The notes under the pieces were generated by a model. It worked only from the letters and a program-made list of their open reading frames with translations, was not told the origin of the DNA and did no database searches. From assembly GCF_030708455.1 (NCBI RefSeq), contig NZ_JAUYWF010000005.1, positions 1 to 64,000 of the forward strand: a stretch of DNA of 64,000 nt, in the 5' to 3' direction. The stretch comes from Halomonas sp. SSL-5. GTDB lineage: Bacteria > Pseudomonadota > Gammaproteobacteria > Pseudomonadales > Halomonadaceae. Position numbers and translations under genes: made by a program. Below, piece by piece: positions 44,573-53,303 of the stretch (the first letter of the stretch is position 1; each line of letters begins with the position of its first letter).

Positions 44573-45538
44573 ATGAAGAGCGGAAAAAACGCCTACCGTG
44601 CGCACAAGTTCATGTTCTACACCACAGGTCTTCTTGGCTCTTTAGTCCCGAGGATTTTTTTCCGGCATCAGCTCAAACCTCTGTTGGACGAATTTGACAC
44701 CCTTCCCTCGGCCGAACAAGAAGCCATCATGGAGCGCGTGGAATATTATAATAAACTTGATAATTCAACAGAGCTTTCCAGCGAAGCTGTCAGGAATGAC
44801 AATTTCAGAATACGCGCCAAGAAATCGACGTATCACATTGATTTTTATAAAGTCGCAAGATATTTCCCAGGCAGTAGCGCATACCACTATCGATTTGGCG
44901 ACAAGACTTTTGTTCCCCATGAACCCACGTTTGTAAAAAGCAGGCCCATTAGCGAGAATAATCAGAATTCGGTACTACTTAAGCTCGACAGTGTACGGCA
45001 TTTCTACACGGTAAAAGATCCTTATCATTACAAAAACAAAAAGGACACCCTAGTTTGGCGGGGAGCAGCACATCAGCCCCACCGGCAACACTTTCTAGCA
45101 CAGTGCCACGATATGGACCTCTGCGATGTCGGCGCCACCGACAATAAGGTGGAAACCGCCGCATATCGCAAGCCATTCATGTCCATTGAGCAACAGTTTG
45201 AGCACAAATTCATCTTCAGCATTGAAGGAAACGACGTCGCCACCAATCTGAAGTGGATCATGGCGTCTAACTCTCTTTGCTTCATGAAGCGACCGATTTA
45301 TGAAACCTGGTTCATGGAAGGCACCCTTACTCCAGGACATCATTACGTGGAGGTCAGCGATGACTTTTCTGACCTGGACGAAAAAATAGAATATTTTCTA
45401 TCACATCCCAAAGAGGCCCAAGATATTATCCACAATGCTAACCGCTACATTGCCAAATTTTATCATCCACAACGGGAAAACCTTATCGCTCTAATGGTTT
45501 TTGTCCGCTACCTATCATACACACATCAATCATTTTAA
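44573..45538 (+). CDS. GT90 (CAP10-type) glycosyltransferase
   Basis: This 321-aa protein resembles glycosyl transferase family 90 (LpsA/CAP10): DTLVWRGAAHQPHR near residue 160, KFIFSIEGNDVATNLKWIMASNS, seen here in parts, and the ETWFMEGTLTPGHHYVEV segment. Such enzymes add xylose or glucose to bacterial LPS or to fungal capsule. The sequence is clearly A/T-richer than its neighbours, a sign of transfer. A GTG at 44561 directly after the stop of the previous gene could add four residues; ATG 44573 is used. Confidence 0.82.
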   Translation: MKSGKNAYRAHKFMFYTTGLLGSLVPRIFFRHQLKPLLDEFDTLPSAEQEAIMERVEYYNKLDNSTELSSEAVRNDNFRIRAKKSTYHIDFYKVARYFPGSSAYHYRFGDKTFVPHEPTFVKSRPISENNQNSVLLKLDSVRHFYTVKDPYHYKNKKDTLVWRGAAHQPHRQHFLAQCHDMDLCDVGATDNKVETAAYRKPFMSIEQQFEHKFIFSIEGNDVATNLKWIMASNSLCFMKRPIYETWFMEGTLTPGHHYVEVSDDFSDLDEKIEYFLSHPKEAQDIIHNANRYIAKFYHPQRENLIALMVFVRYLSYTHQSF

Positions 45539-45782
45539 TTAACAATTATAAATTAATCACGCGACCAGTTCCATGGCCATCAAGCAGTCGGTGGACTTCA
45601 TCATCGGCAGCTGCAATACGGTATCAGCTACCCAAAGTAGTCTCTCTAACGTTAGCAGCGGCGCTACATTCCTAACCACTCGCTCTAATTCGTAAATTCA
45701 CTGCCAACACCCCGGCTCAGAGAATAACTCCACACCCAACGACGAAGAGCCTAATAACAATGCGATAGTGGCGACAACACCA
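45539..45782. other. Gene-free stretch with an isolated insertion-sequence end
   Basis: Between the convergent GT90 and waaL genes there is no intact gene. At 45733-45753 lies a 21-base sequence identical, in the same orientation, to the right end of the ISL3-type element at 48103-48123. On the minus strand, 45697 to 45557 reads about 46 residues (ERVVRNVAPLLTLERLLWV and on) without a start codon, perhaps the remains of a lost gene; I do not recognise it. Confidence 0.5.
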
Positions 45783-47105
45783 TCACGAACTATTTTCTTT
45801 ACGGTTTCCCGCCTGTTCAGACAACCAGATATGGGTAACCAGCCCGCCCATAACGAGACTGAAAAGATGAATGCCCGTCCAGTAGAAAATGAATGACTCA
45901 AAGCTATTAACAACCAACCAGAATATAAAGAAAGAATAACCAAACAGGGCCATATTACCCGGCATGTAGCCATTCCGCCATGCCCGCCAGGTGCCACGTG
46001 CGACCCACCAGCCCAAAGCAACAAAAACCGCCAAGCCCAGCAAGCCATATGAAACCAACAGCTCCAGGAAGCTGTTGTGTAAATGGCCAAATGCTTTTAA
46101 TTTCGGAGGAAGCCCTTCCGTTTGTCGCATCACGAGCGAGCCTGCATCGTCTCCCCAGCCCACCACAGGGCGCTCAGCAATCCAGCTTAGTGATGCTTGC
46201 CAAGAAACCACTCGAACTCCAACGCTAGTTAAAGGCATATCATCGATATCACCTTCTAGCAACTGGGTTACAACTCCACTTTCATGGATCAGTCGTTTGG
46301 ATATGGTATCGTGAAATGTAAACAGCACTCCCATTCCCAGCATGGTCCCAATCAGGCCCGTCACAATGAACGCTCGGCTAATCCTTACTTCAGGTCCTGC
46401 TTTTAATTTCCAGACAGCCCATACCAGCCCCATTAAAGGGAGCACGATTGCCAATGCCAACCAGCTGGCTCGGGTTTGTGTAAAAATGACACCCGCCAAG
46501 CAGAGGAGAACTCCACCCCCCCACCCAGCTCGACGCAACCAGCTCCATTTTCCTGCTTTCAAGCATAGCTGACTGAAGGACAGCAAACCTATCAGTCCTG
46601 CCCCCAAAAACATACTGATATGCTGGGCATTATGAATATTAAAATCAACACGACGCCCTAGCAGCCCAAGCCGCCAATCATTAACTGCACTCGGTAACAA
46701 TGTGGCTATCAAAACACCAGCCAGTGCAAGCCCCCAAATTAAAAGTGTGGCGCGTGTACTTCCTCCCAACCACCATGCAACAGCAATAAACACAAAACTC
46801 TTGGCCAGTCGACTCAATTTAGGATAGTCTGGCAACCATTCTGGATGGTGGAAATAACCTAACAGCCAAGTGATTAGCTGCACAACTAACGCCACCCATA
46901 ACAGCCACAGCGGTGCACTTCGCCGAAACTCTTTCCCGTATACTAAAAGCGTAACCAACCCAACGAAAGTCAATAAGATACCACTAAACTCACCTATCTC
47001 TGGCACCGGCAAGCGAAGTAATGCACTCACCCCCATTGAAACAATACCAATATACCACCATACTTTAGGAATCTCCCAGCCTGCTGGGCGAAAATTACTC
47101 AACAT
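45783..47105 (-). CDS. waaL: O-antigen ligase family protein (WaaL-like)
   Basis: This 440-aa membrane protein has about ten to twelve hydrophobic segments and a large periplasmic loop around residues 290-350. It holds the ligase signature HLHNSFLELLVSYGLLG, whose histidine is needed in WaaL. It should join O-antigen or another polymer to the lipid A core in the periplasm. ATG 47105 is chosen; a GTG 12 bases earlier is possible. It is A/T-richer than the inner-core genes and flanked on both sides by ISL3-type remains. No wzx or wzy gene lies in the window, so the polymer genes must be elsewhere. Confidence 0.85.
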   Translation of the reverse strand: MLSNFRPAGWEIPKVWWYIGIVSMGVSALLRLPVPEIGEFSGILLTFVGLVTLLVYGKEFRRSAPLWLLWVALVVQLITWLLGYFHHPEWLPDYPKLSRLAKSFVFIAVAWWLGGSTRATLLIWGLALAGVLIATLLPSAVNDWRLGLLGRRVDFNIHNAQHISMFLGAGLIGLLSFSQLCLKAGKWSWLRRAGWGGGVLLCLAGVIFTQTRASWLALAIVLPLMGLVWAVWKLKAGPEVRISRAFIVTGLIGTMLGMGVLFTFHDTISKRLIHESGVVTQLLEGDIDDMPLTSVGVRVVSWQASLSWIAERPVVGWGDDAGSLVMRQTEGLPPKLKAFGHLHNSFLELLVSYGLLGLAVFVALGWWVARGTWRAWRNGYMPGNMALFGYSFFIFWLVVNSFESFIFYWTGIHLFSLVMGGLVTHIWLSEQAGNRKENSS

Positions 47106-47308
47106 ACAGCCTACCACCCAAAATTAAAAATCTATTCATTATAACTAGCCTACGTTAAGCAACATTCCCAAGGAGTACTTTTTTCTACGGGTTAAGAACA
47201 CCTGAGAAAAATGAACTCTAATAATTAAATTCTCACCCACCGACGACTTTGAGTAATGACACCTCAGTATCTATGCGACCAAAGAGCAGCGACATTATCG
47301 CTTATCTC
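47106..47308. other. A/T-rich gap upstream of waaL
   Basis: There is no gene here. It should carry the waaL promoter. A CACCCACCGACGA sequence at 47234-47246 resembles, 12 of 13, part of the ISL3 end found at 45733 and 48103; this may be chance or another remnant. Confidence 0.35.
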
Positions 47309-48121
47309 GGGTTCTTCGTCACTTCACGTGGTTTTGGCCTGACCGAACAGGCCGGTCATCCCTTCCAGCCGTACGTTCGTCAGTACCGAGATCCACCGCC
47401 TGACCACCGCCTCGGCGTGCCGCTCCAGCGTCTCCGAGGCCGCCGCATTCTTGCCGTGGCCTGGGACGGCGAAGATCACCGGCTCCTGCTTGCGCTGCAT
47501 GTGGAGGAATACCGTCACGTAACGCTGGCCGCACCGAGAGGCGGTTTTGTCGACGCCGACGGTGGCCTCGTTGCTCAGATCCAGTATCCAGTTCCCCAGC
47601 ATCCAGCCGACGTAGTGGTACACGATGCGGCAAAGCCGTGTGACGGAGATCTCCAGTTGCCGGGAGACGGCCAGTACCGGCATCTTCTTGACCAGCGAGA
47701 TGTCGGATTGCTCGAACAACAGGGTGAAGTCGCTGCCTGGCCAGGCCCAAGGCACCTCGATGCGCTTGATGCCATACTCGGGGCACTTGGTGCGAGGCAC
47801 GCGGGCATGCAGGTAGCAGTGATGCTGGAAGAAGTTCAGGTGCCGCCAGGTCGTATCGGCGGAATCGTGAACCGGACAGGCCTTGCCGCAGTCAGGGCAT
47901 GGATAGAGGTTGCCTCGTTCGGCTTCGACGAAGAGATCCAATCGGTGGGGCGATACGGAGGCATCCAGATGCTGCTCCTTGAGGATCCAGGGCGCTTCCA
48001 AGCCCAAGCCCAAGCCGAGGGTCAGAATCTGGGTGCCATCCATGCCATGCCTCCTATGGTCGTGGAGGTCATATCCTGGCCCAGCTCAAGAGGCGAATTC
48101 CCCACCCAACGACGAAGAGCC
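47309..48121 (-). mobile_element. ISL3-family element, internally deleted
   Basis: A unit of about 0.81 kb carries the start and end of an ISL3 transposase gene and imperfect terminal inverted repeats: left GGGTTCTTCGTCACTT at 47309, right end the complement of GGCTCTTCGTCGTTGG at 48121 (about 15 of 22 matching). Full elements are usually 1.3-1.6 kb, so the middle is lost. No 8-bp target repeat flanks it. It lies directly behind the 3' end of the GT2 gene at 48149. It cannot move by itself. Confidence 0.7.
47324..48043 (-). pseudogene. ISL3 transposase, internal deletion
   Basis: The open frame of 239 codons starts like ISL3 transposases, with a zinc-finger (YPCPDCGKACPVHD), RHLNFFQHHCYLHARVPRTKC, seen here in parts, and a helix-turn-helix region. 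It then jumps near AASETLERHAEAV to the family C-terminus, LTNVRLEGMTGLFGQA. The DDE catalytic core in between is missing, since the family is about 400 aa. The frame is still open, so the deletion was in phase. The product could at most bind the element ends. Confidence 0.8.
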
Positions 48122-48148
48122 TATTGATGGCTCTACATTTTTAATAAA

Positions 48149-49006
48149 TTAAATATTATTTCCATAATATTTAATCATATTAGCTATCTGCTTGTCATTA
48201 TAACTCCTGTCCACATTTAACTTATTCAGTCCACCTTCGGAAGACGCATTCGGCAGCTCAACAAAGTCCTTAAAGCCTCTTCCCTGAACATTTATAATTT
48301 CTGTTTTATTTAGTTTTGCCATAAAAAACATCCAGACATCATCTGCATAAGGGCAAATTTCAGTAAATATTTCTTTTTTTATCACATCTTCATATAACGA
48401 ATTCGGTGGATAAAGAGCTCCCGCTCCCCCTGTGAGAAAAATATTGCCATTATTGTCTTTCGTCTCTTTTTTCCATTCTTTATAAGGCCTTATTTTACCT
48501 TTTCTATAAGTAATCTCATGCGCCCTTTGCCCTATTATTGCACCGGGGTGCTCTTTATGTTTGTTGACCAAAATCTCTATTGTATCTCTAGGATAGAGAA
48601 TATCATCATCCAACGTGATAATGATGCTATCAGGAAAGTCTAAAAGCGAAGGAACTATCTTTTTATAGCTCTTTATATCTTCACAAAACCTTATTTCAAG
48701 GCCGAAATTAGTTCTTTCAGTTATTGAAATTGGCAAGGCATCAAACTCACCCTCCGCCAGCCATAAAACAACTCTATTTGGCAAGACTGTCTGCTGAGAA
48801 ATAGATTCAAGAACTAAGTAGACATCATGGATTCTTTTAGAGTACGTAGTCAAACTTACAACTATTTCTTTATCAACAACGCGACTTTCTTGTGTTAGAC
48901 GCTTAGCTTCTCGTGCATCTACCTGGTACTGTCTCTTAGCGACCTCTCTCTCTACGAGGATCCTTATTCTCTCAATATCTTTCTTTTTTCTTTTCCTAAA
49001 GAACAT
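48149..49006 (-). CDS. GT2-like glycosyltransferase, A/T-rich
   Basis: This 285-aa protein has a charged N-terminus (FFRKRKKKDIERIR), then a GT-A core: VVSLTTYSKRIHDVYLVLES, seen here in parts, the metal motif TLDDDILYP and FLTGGAGALYPP. It probably adds a sugar to the LPS outer core. It is the most A/T-rich gene of the window and uses many A/T-ending codons, which points to recent transfer. ISL3 remains lie on both sides. Its upstream gap (49007-49179) is A/T-rich with no gene. Donor and acceptor are unknown. Confidence 0.72.
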   Translation of the reverse strand: MFFRKRKKKDIERIRILVEREVAKRQYQVDAREAKRLTQESRVVDKEIVVSLTTYSKRIHDVYLVLESISQQTVLPNRVVLWLAEGEFDALPISITERTNFGLEIRFCEDIKSYKKIVPSLLDFPDSIIITLDDDILYPRDTIEILVNKHKEHPGAIIGQRAHEITYRKGKIRPYKEWKKETKDNNGNIFLTGGAGALYPPNSLYEDVIKKEIFTEICPYADDVWMFFMAKLNKTEIINVQGRGFKDFVELPNASSEGGLNKLNVDRSYNDKQIANMIKYYGNNI

Positions 49007-49179
49007 TTCTCACCTATACTTACTTAGCTAATATACGATTTTAATTACCACATCAGCTCAGCCATCAACACATCTAACCACTCTTCTAACCTCCTCCGGT
49101 GACGCTCTATCTTTTTACCTAGAAAGAGAACAAGCGTGCAATCTTGATATAATCACGCTCCCCACTCCGCATATTATTT

Positions 49180-50413
49180 GGTTCTTCGCAGATCGACGTA
49201 AAATCAACGTAAAACAGGCAAACCTTGAAGCGGAGGCGGGATAGAGAAACAGCAGTAAATCCGAATAATATGATATTCATTAAAACGTCAGCCTACGGAG
49301 CATGGATGCTACCCTGCTCTGCCTGTTCTGGAAAGGTTTCAGCATCACCCACCACGAGTTCTTCGACCCACAGACGTTGCGGCTCCAATTGGAACCCGAT
49401 GGCCGGATCCGGCCGGTCTGCAGAGGCTGCGATCACGCCTGCTTCCTGGTGCATGACGTGCATCGACGGCACGTGCGTGAGGCACCGCTGCTGATTACCG
49501 AGTAGAGCTCGACGTCCCGGTGCGACGCCTACGCTATCTTGTCTATGGCCCGACACAGGAGCACATCGACTGGCTGCCGGGGCCCTCGCCGGTCACCACC
49601 ACACTGCGCCAGTGGGTGGAGCACGTGGTTGGGGCGGCTGATGATAGACGACTTCGCCCTGCACAAAGGGCACCGCTACGCCACGGTGGTCGCCTTCGCC
49701 GACATCCAGAAGGGAGTGTGGATCGGCGAACGTCGTTCTTCCCACGAGGCGATCCGGCCATTCTTCGAATGGTTGGGCGAGGCTCGAGAACAGATAGAGG
49801 TCGTGGCATGGACATGAACTCGGCCTTCGATCTCGAAGTGAAGGCCCAGTGCCCCAACCCCAAGGTGGTCTCAGATCGGTTCCATGTGGTGGCTAAGTAC
49901 GGACGCCACGTGATGGACTGGGTGCGCGTAGATCAGGCCAATCAGTTGCACGACAACAAGGCCCCCCGCAAGTTGATCAAGGGCAGTCGCTGGCTGATGC
50001 GCAACGCCGACAACCTCAAGCGCGAGCAGGCGGTGAAGCTGGGGGAATTGTGGGCGGCCAATGTGTCATTGACCAAGGCGTACCTGCTAAAGGACCAGCT
50101 GAAGACCCTGTGGTTTGCCGACGACGCGGCCACCGCCCGAAACGCCTGGCAGGAGTGGTACCACATGGCCACCATCAGCGGCATTGAGGCCTGGGACGCT
50201 TCACCAAGTGGTAGGCCACGTACCTCGTAGGGATCCTGTCCAGTGCTCGGCACCGGCTGAACACCAGCGTGCTGGAGGGCATGAACAACCGGATAAAGAT
50301 CATCCAGCGAATCGCCTACGGCTACCGTGACACAGCGTACTTCTTCCTGAGAAGATCCGTGCCGCGTTTCCGGGCAAAGTGCGGTGAACCCAAAAATGAT
50401 GTCACCCAGAACT
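49180..50413 (+). mobile_element. Second ISL3-family element, decayed
   Basis: The left end GGTTCTTCGCAGATCGACG at 49180 begins a unit of about 1.23 kb that ends near 50413, where the complement reads AGTTCTGGG. The right repeat is poorly kept. It holds a broken transposase gene of an ISL3 subgroup different from the element at 47309. It is inserted between the A/T-rich GT2 gene and the remains of another GT2 gene. No target repeats are visible. The borders are approximate. Confidence 0.65.
49302..50400 (+). pseudogene. ISL3 transposase pseudogene with several frameshifts
   Basis: Pieces in different frames together follow an ISL3 transposase. MDATLLCLFWKGFSITHH and on, to a stop at 49505; RRLRYLVYGPTQEHIDWLPG in the second; a core with IDDFALHKGHRYATVV and MDMNSAFDLEVKAQCPNPK; and the end LNTSVLEGMNNRIKIIQRIA with AYGYRDTAYFF in a third. 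The region between RQWVEHVV and the IDDFALHKG block is short, so part of the middle is also lost. At least three frameshifts make it inactive. Confidence 0.85.
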
Positions 50414-50418
50414 GATGT

Positions 50419-50502
50419 AGCCTCGTCATCGCCTTCTCCATCGCCAATGGCGTATTCTGGAAGTACATGAAGGCCTATGCACTCCACCAGGCACCTCCTT
50501 GA
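50419..50502 (+). pseudogene. C-terminal fragment of a lost GT2 (WaaE-like) glycosyltransferase
   Basis: The frame after the element end reads SLVIAFSIANGVFWKYMK, then AYALHQAPP and a stop. This matches the end of the intact GT2 at 42689-43438 (LVIAVANANGVFWKYMK) almost residue for residue, but with different codons and tail. It is preceded by a stop (TGA at 50413-50415), so nothing upstream remains. It shows that a second WaaE-like gene on the plus strand was cut away when the element came in or was later deleted. Confidence 0.75.
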
Positions 50503-50559
50503 CAGTCCTCAGGATGCGGCCTGGATGGCCACCACCCGCTTACCCTATCGCGAACATTC

Positions 50560-52242
50560 ATGAAGCTTCACTCAAGCCCTGATTGGCTCAAACATCCCCG
50601 CTGGTGGGCCCTGCTCGTCATCGGGCTCTGCCTCGGCTACGCCATCGTCACCGTAGCGGTGCTGCCGGTGTGGAGCCTGGTGCCCATCGCTGGTGCCTGG
50701 CTCGGCCTGGGCTGGCTGTTGCGCTGGGGCGAGCCGGCGAACCCCAGGCCACCAGTCAGGGTCTGGCCCTGGTCGCTGGTGCCACTCTGCCTGTGGGGCG
50801 TCTACGTCTATCTGGCCGAAAGCTTCGGCATCGTCGAGATCGGGGCAATCTTCTTCCACCTTCAGGCCGGCATCTCCGACCATGGCGGTAGCGGCCGCCT
50901 GCTGGCGGCGGCTCTCTACACCCTGACGATGCTGGCCCTGCTGACCGCCTTCATCTGGTTGGCGCGCCACGACCACCGCTGGCGACTCGCCGACCGCTTG
51001 CTGGCACTGGTGCTGGTGGCCAGTAACCCGCTGTTCTACAGCATGGGGCAGCGCAGTGCGGCCATCGTCACCGACGATGGCGCCTGGCTGGACAGGCGCT
51101 TCGTGACGCCCACGATCGAGCAGGCGCCGGATGATCCACCCAACCTGCTGGTGCTCTATCTGGAGAGCATCGAGCACACCTATGCCGACCGCGAGCGCTT
51201 CGGCGATGCCTATGCCTTCCTCGACGCCCTGGGCCGACGCGGCCATGTCTTCGAAGGCGTCCGCCAACTGGAGAACACCGGCTGGACCATGGCCGGCATG
51301 ATCGCCAGCCAGTGCGGCACCCCGCTGATGCCGGCGGGGCTACTCCACGACAACCAGTTCGAGCCGCTGGGACGCGTGGTGCCCGGGATTCGCTGCCTCG
51401 GCGATGTGCTGGATGAACAGGGCTACCGGCTCAGTTTCCTGGGCGGGGCCAGCACCGAATTTGCCGGCAAGGGAATCTTCTACCGGGACCACGGTTTCGA
51501 CAGGGTCATGGGCCGCGCCGAACTCGAGCCACGCCTCGAGGACAGCGACTACGTCAACGACTGGGGGCTCTTCGACGATAGCCTCTACGACTTCACCGTC
51601 GAGGAGATCCGCCGTCTGGACAACGAAGATGCGGGCCCCTGGGGAGTCGTCAATTTGAGCCTCACCGGCCACGCGCCCAGCGGCTATCCGGCCCGGGCCT
51701 GCGAGGCGCGCCAGGGCGAATTCGACGGCGAGGATATCCTCTATTCGGTGGAGTGCTCGGCCTGGCTCACCTTCGACCTGATCGACCGCCTGGAAGAGGA
51801 GGGGCTGCTCGAGAATACGTTGGTCGTGATCGCCAGCGACCACCTGACGATGCGCGTATCGGCCTGGGAGCAACTGATCGCCGGTGAACGCGACAACACC
51901 TTCATGCTGCTGGGGAAGGGGACCGAGGCCGGGGCACGCACCCAGCGTCAGGCCGCTACCACCGACCTCTTTCCCACCATCCTGGAGGCGATGGGCTTCA
52001 CCATCGACCGCCACCGTGCGGGGCTGGGCGTGTCGCTGCTCGCCGAGCAGCCAACCCTGGTGGAACAGCATGGCCTGGCCGATCTGGCGGCGCGCATGCA
52101 CGAGGAGACGGCCCTGCAGCAGCGCCTGTGGGAGGGCCTGATACCCGATGGCAGACAGCAGGAGAGCGGGCAGGCTACCCCCCGGCAGGTCCTGGAGGCA
52201 CCCGAGGATGGGGCCGACGAGGCGACCCCGATCATGCAGTAG
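50560..52242 (+). CDS. OpgB/LtaS-type phosphoglycerol or phosphoethanolamine transferase
   Basis: This 560-aa protein has about four N-terminal membrane helices (WWALLVIGLCLGYAIVTVAV and others, to about residue 165) and a periplasmic sulfatase-superfamily domain. The nucleophile threonine should be in ENTGWTMAGMIASQCG, and metal residues lie in VIASDHLTMR. The sequence is nearest to phosphoglycerol transferase I (OpgB), which decorates periplasmic glucans; here, beside core genes, it may decorate LPS. The ATG lacks a clear ribosome site. It is convergent with waaF, five bases apart. Confidence 0.82.
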   Translation: MKLHSSPDWLKHPRWWALLVIGLCLGYAIVTVAVLPVWSLVPIAGAWLGLGWLLRWGEPANPRPPVRVWPWSLVPLCLWGVYVYLAESFGIVEIGAIFFHLQAGISDHGGSGRLLAAALYTLTMLALLTAFIWLARHDHRWRLADRLLALVLVASNPLFYSMGQRSAAIVTDDGAWLDRRFVTPTIEQAPDDPPNLLVLYLESIEHTYADRERFGDAYAFLDALGRRGHVFEGVRQLENTGWTMAGMIASQCGTPLMPAGLLHDNQFEPLGRVVPGIRCLGDVLDEQGYRLSFLGGASTEFAGKGIFYRDHGFDRVMGRAELEPRLEDSDYVNDWGLFDDSLYDFTVEEIRRLDNEDAGPWGVVNLSLTGHAPSGYPARACEARQGEFDGEDILYSVECSAWLTFDLIDRLEEEGLLENTLVVIASDHLTMRVSAWEQLIAGERDNTFMLLGKGTEAGARTQRQAATTDLFPTILEAMGFTIDRHRAGLGVSLLAEQPTLVEQHGLADLAARMHEETALQQRLWEGLIPDGRQQESGQATPRQVLEAPEDGADEATPIMQ

Positions 52243-52247
52243 TCGGC

Positions 52248-53303
52248 CTAGGCCTTGGCGATGGTCGCACGCCCCGAGCGAATGGCCTGGAGCAGGCGTT
52301 CGGGAGCCATTTCCACCAGGCAGCGGGTATGCCCGAGTGGGCAGACGCGCGCGAAGCAGGGTGAACACTCCACGGCCAGATAGTGGATTTCGGCGTTGTC
52401 GGTCAGCGGCGGCGTGTAGGCCGGCGAGGAAGAGCCGTAGAGTGCCTGCACTCGAGTCCCCACCGCCGCCGCCACGTGCATCAGGCCCGAGTCGTTGGTG
52501 ACCACCTGCTCGCAGTCGGCCAGCAGGTCCACGGCATCGGCCAGCCGCGTCCTGCCGCACAGGTTATGGGCGCCCGCCAGGCCCTCGGCTATCGCCTCTC
52601 CCGCCTCGACATCCTTGGGTCCACCCAGCACACGCACCTCGAACCCAGCTGCCACCAGACTCTCGGCCAGGGCGCGGAAGTGCCCCAGCGGCCACTGCTT
52701 GGCGGGGCCGTACTCGGCCCCGGGCATCATGCCGATGGCCGGACCCGAGGAAAGCCCCAGTCGCTCGCGCAGGTCGGCCTGGTTGGCCGCATCCACCTCC
52801 AGCCTTGGCTGGGGTATCGCGAAGCTGCCCGTGGCCGCCTCATCGGCGGACAGTCCCAACGAGACGAATCGCTTCACCGTCTGGTCGAGCACGCGCTTGT
52901 CGAGACGGCGACGCTCGTTGAGCAGCCCAAAGCGCTGCTCACCATGAAAGCCGACGCGATGAGGAATTCCCGCCAGGAAGGGCACCAGGGCCGACTTCCA
53001 GGAGCGCGGCAACACGATGGCCCGGTCGAAGCGACCGCGCAGCCCACGCGCCGCCTCGCGGCGCACGGACCAGCCGAACTGGCCGTGGGCCACATCCAGG
53101 GCGATCGCCTCATCCACCTCGGGCATGCGCTCAAGGATCGGCAACGACCAGCCCGGCGCCATCACCGCGAGGGTACCGCCGGGATGGCGAGCGCGTAGCG
53201 TCATCAACAGGCTCTGGGCCATCACCATGTCGCCGACCCAGGAGGGGCCGACCACCAGGATGCGCTCGCCGCCCGCCTCGCCCTGCGGGGCCGATTCAAC
53301 CAT
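52248..53303 (-). CDS. waaF: Lipopolysaccharide heptosyltransferase II
   Basis: This 351-aa GT9 enzyme adds the second heptose to the inner core. It has [33 protein letters not shown] for ADP-heptose and [15 protein letters not shown] near the C-terminus, all typical of WaaF. The start overlaps the hldD end by eight bases, so the epimerase that makes its donor and the transferase are made together. Confidence 0.95.
   Translation of the reverse strand: MVESAPQGEAGGERILVVGPSWVGDMVMAQSLLMTLRARHPGGTLAVMAPGWSLPILERMPEVDEAIALDVAHGQFGWSVRREAARGLRGRFDRAIVLPRSWKSALVPFLAGIPHRVGFHGEQRFGLLNERRRLDKRVLDQTVKRFVSLGLSADEAATGSFAIPQPRLEVDAANQADLRERLGLSSGPAIGMMPGAEYGPAKQWPLGHFRALAESLVAAGFEVRVLGGPKDVEAGEAIAEGLAGAHNLCGRTRLADAVDLLADCEQVVTNDSGLMHVAAAVGTRVQALYGSSSPAYTPPLTDNAEIHYLAVECSPCFARVCPLGHTRCLVEMAPERLLQAIRSGRATIAKA

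Noticed and set aside
45573..45695. 41-codon plus-strand frame behind the GT90 gene (MAIKQSVDFIIG and on)
   Set aside because: It has no ribosome site and lies in a region of insertion-element remains. The other strand looks equally or more protein-like, so no gene is called.
47301..48131. Possible 8-bp target duplication around the first ISL3 element
   Set aside because: CTTATCTC on the left and TATTGATG on the right do not match, so no duplication is claimed.
50560..52242. Lipid A phosphoethanolamine transferase (EptA) as identity of the sulfatase-fold protein
   Set aside because: The membrane part is short and the ENTGWTMAGM nucleophile region is nearer OpgB; EptA proteins have a different N-terminal domain. 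The substrate is left open.
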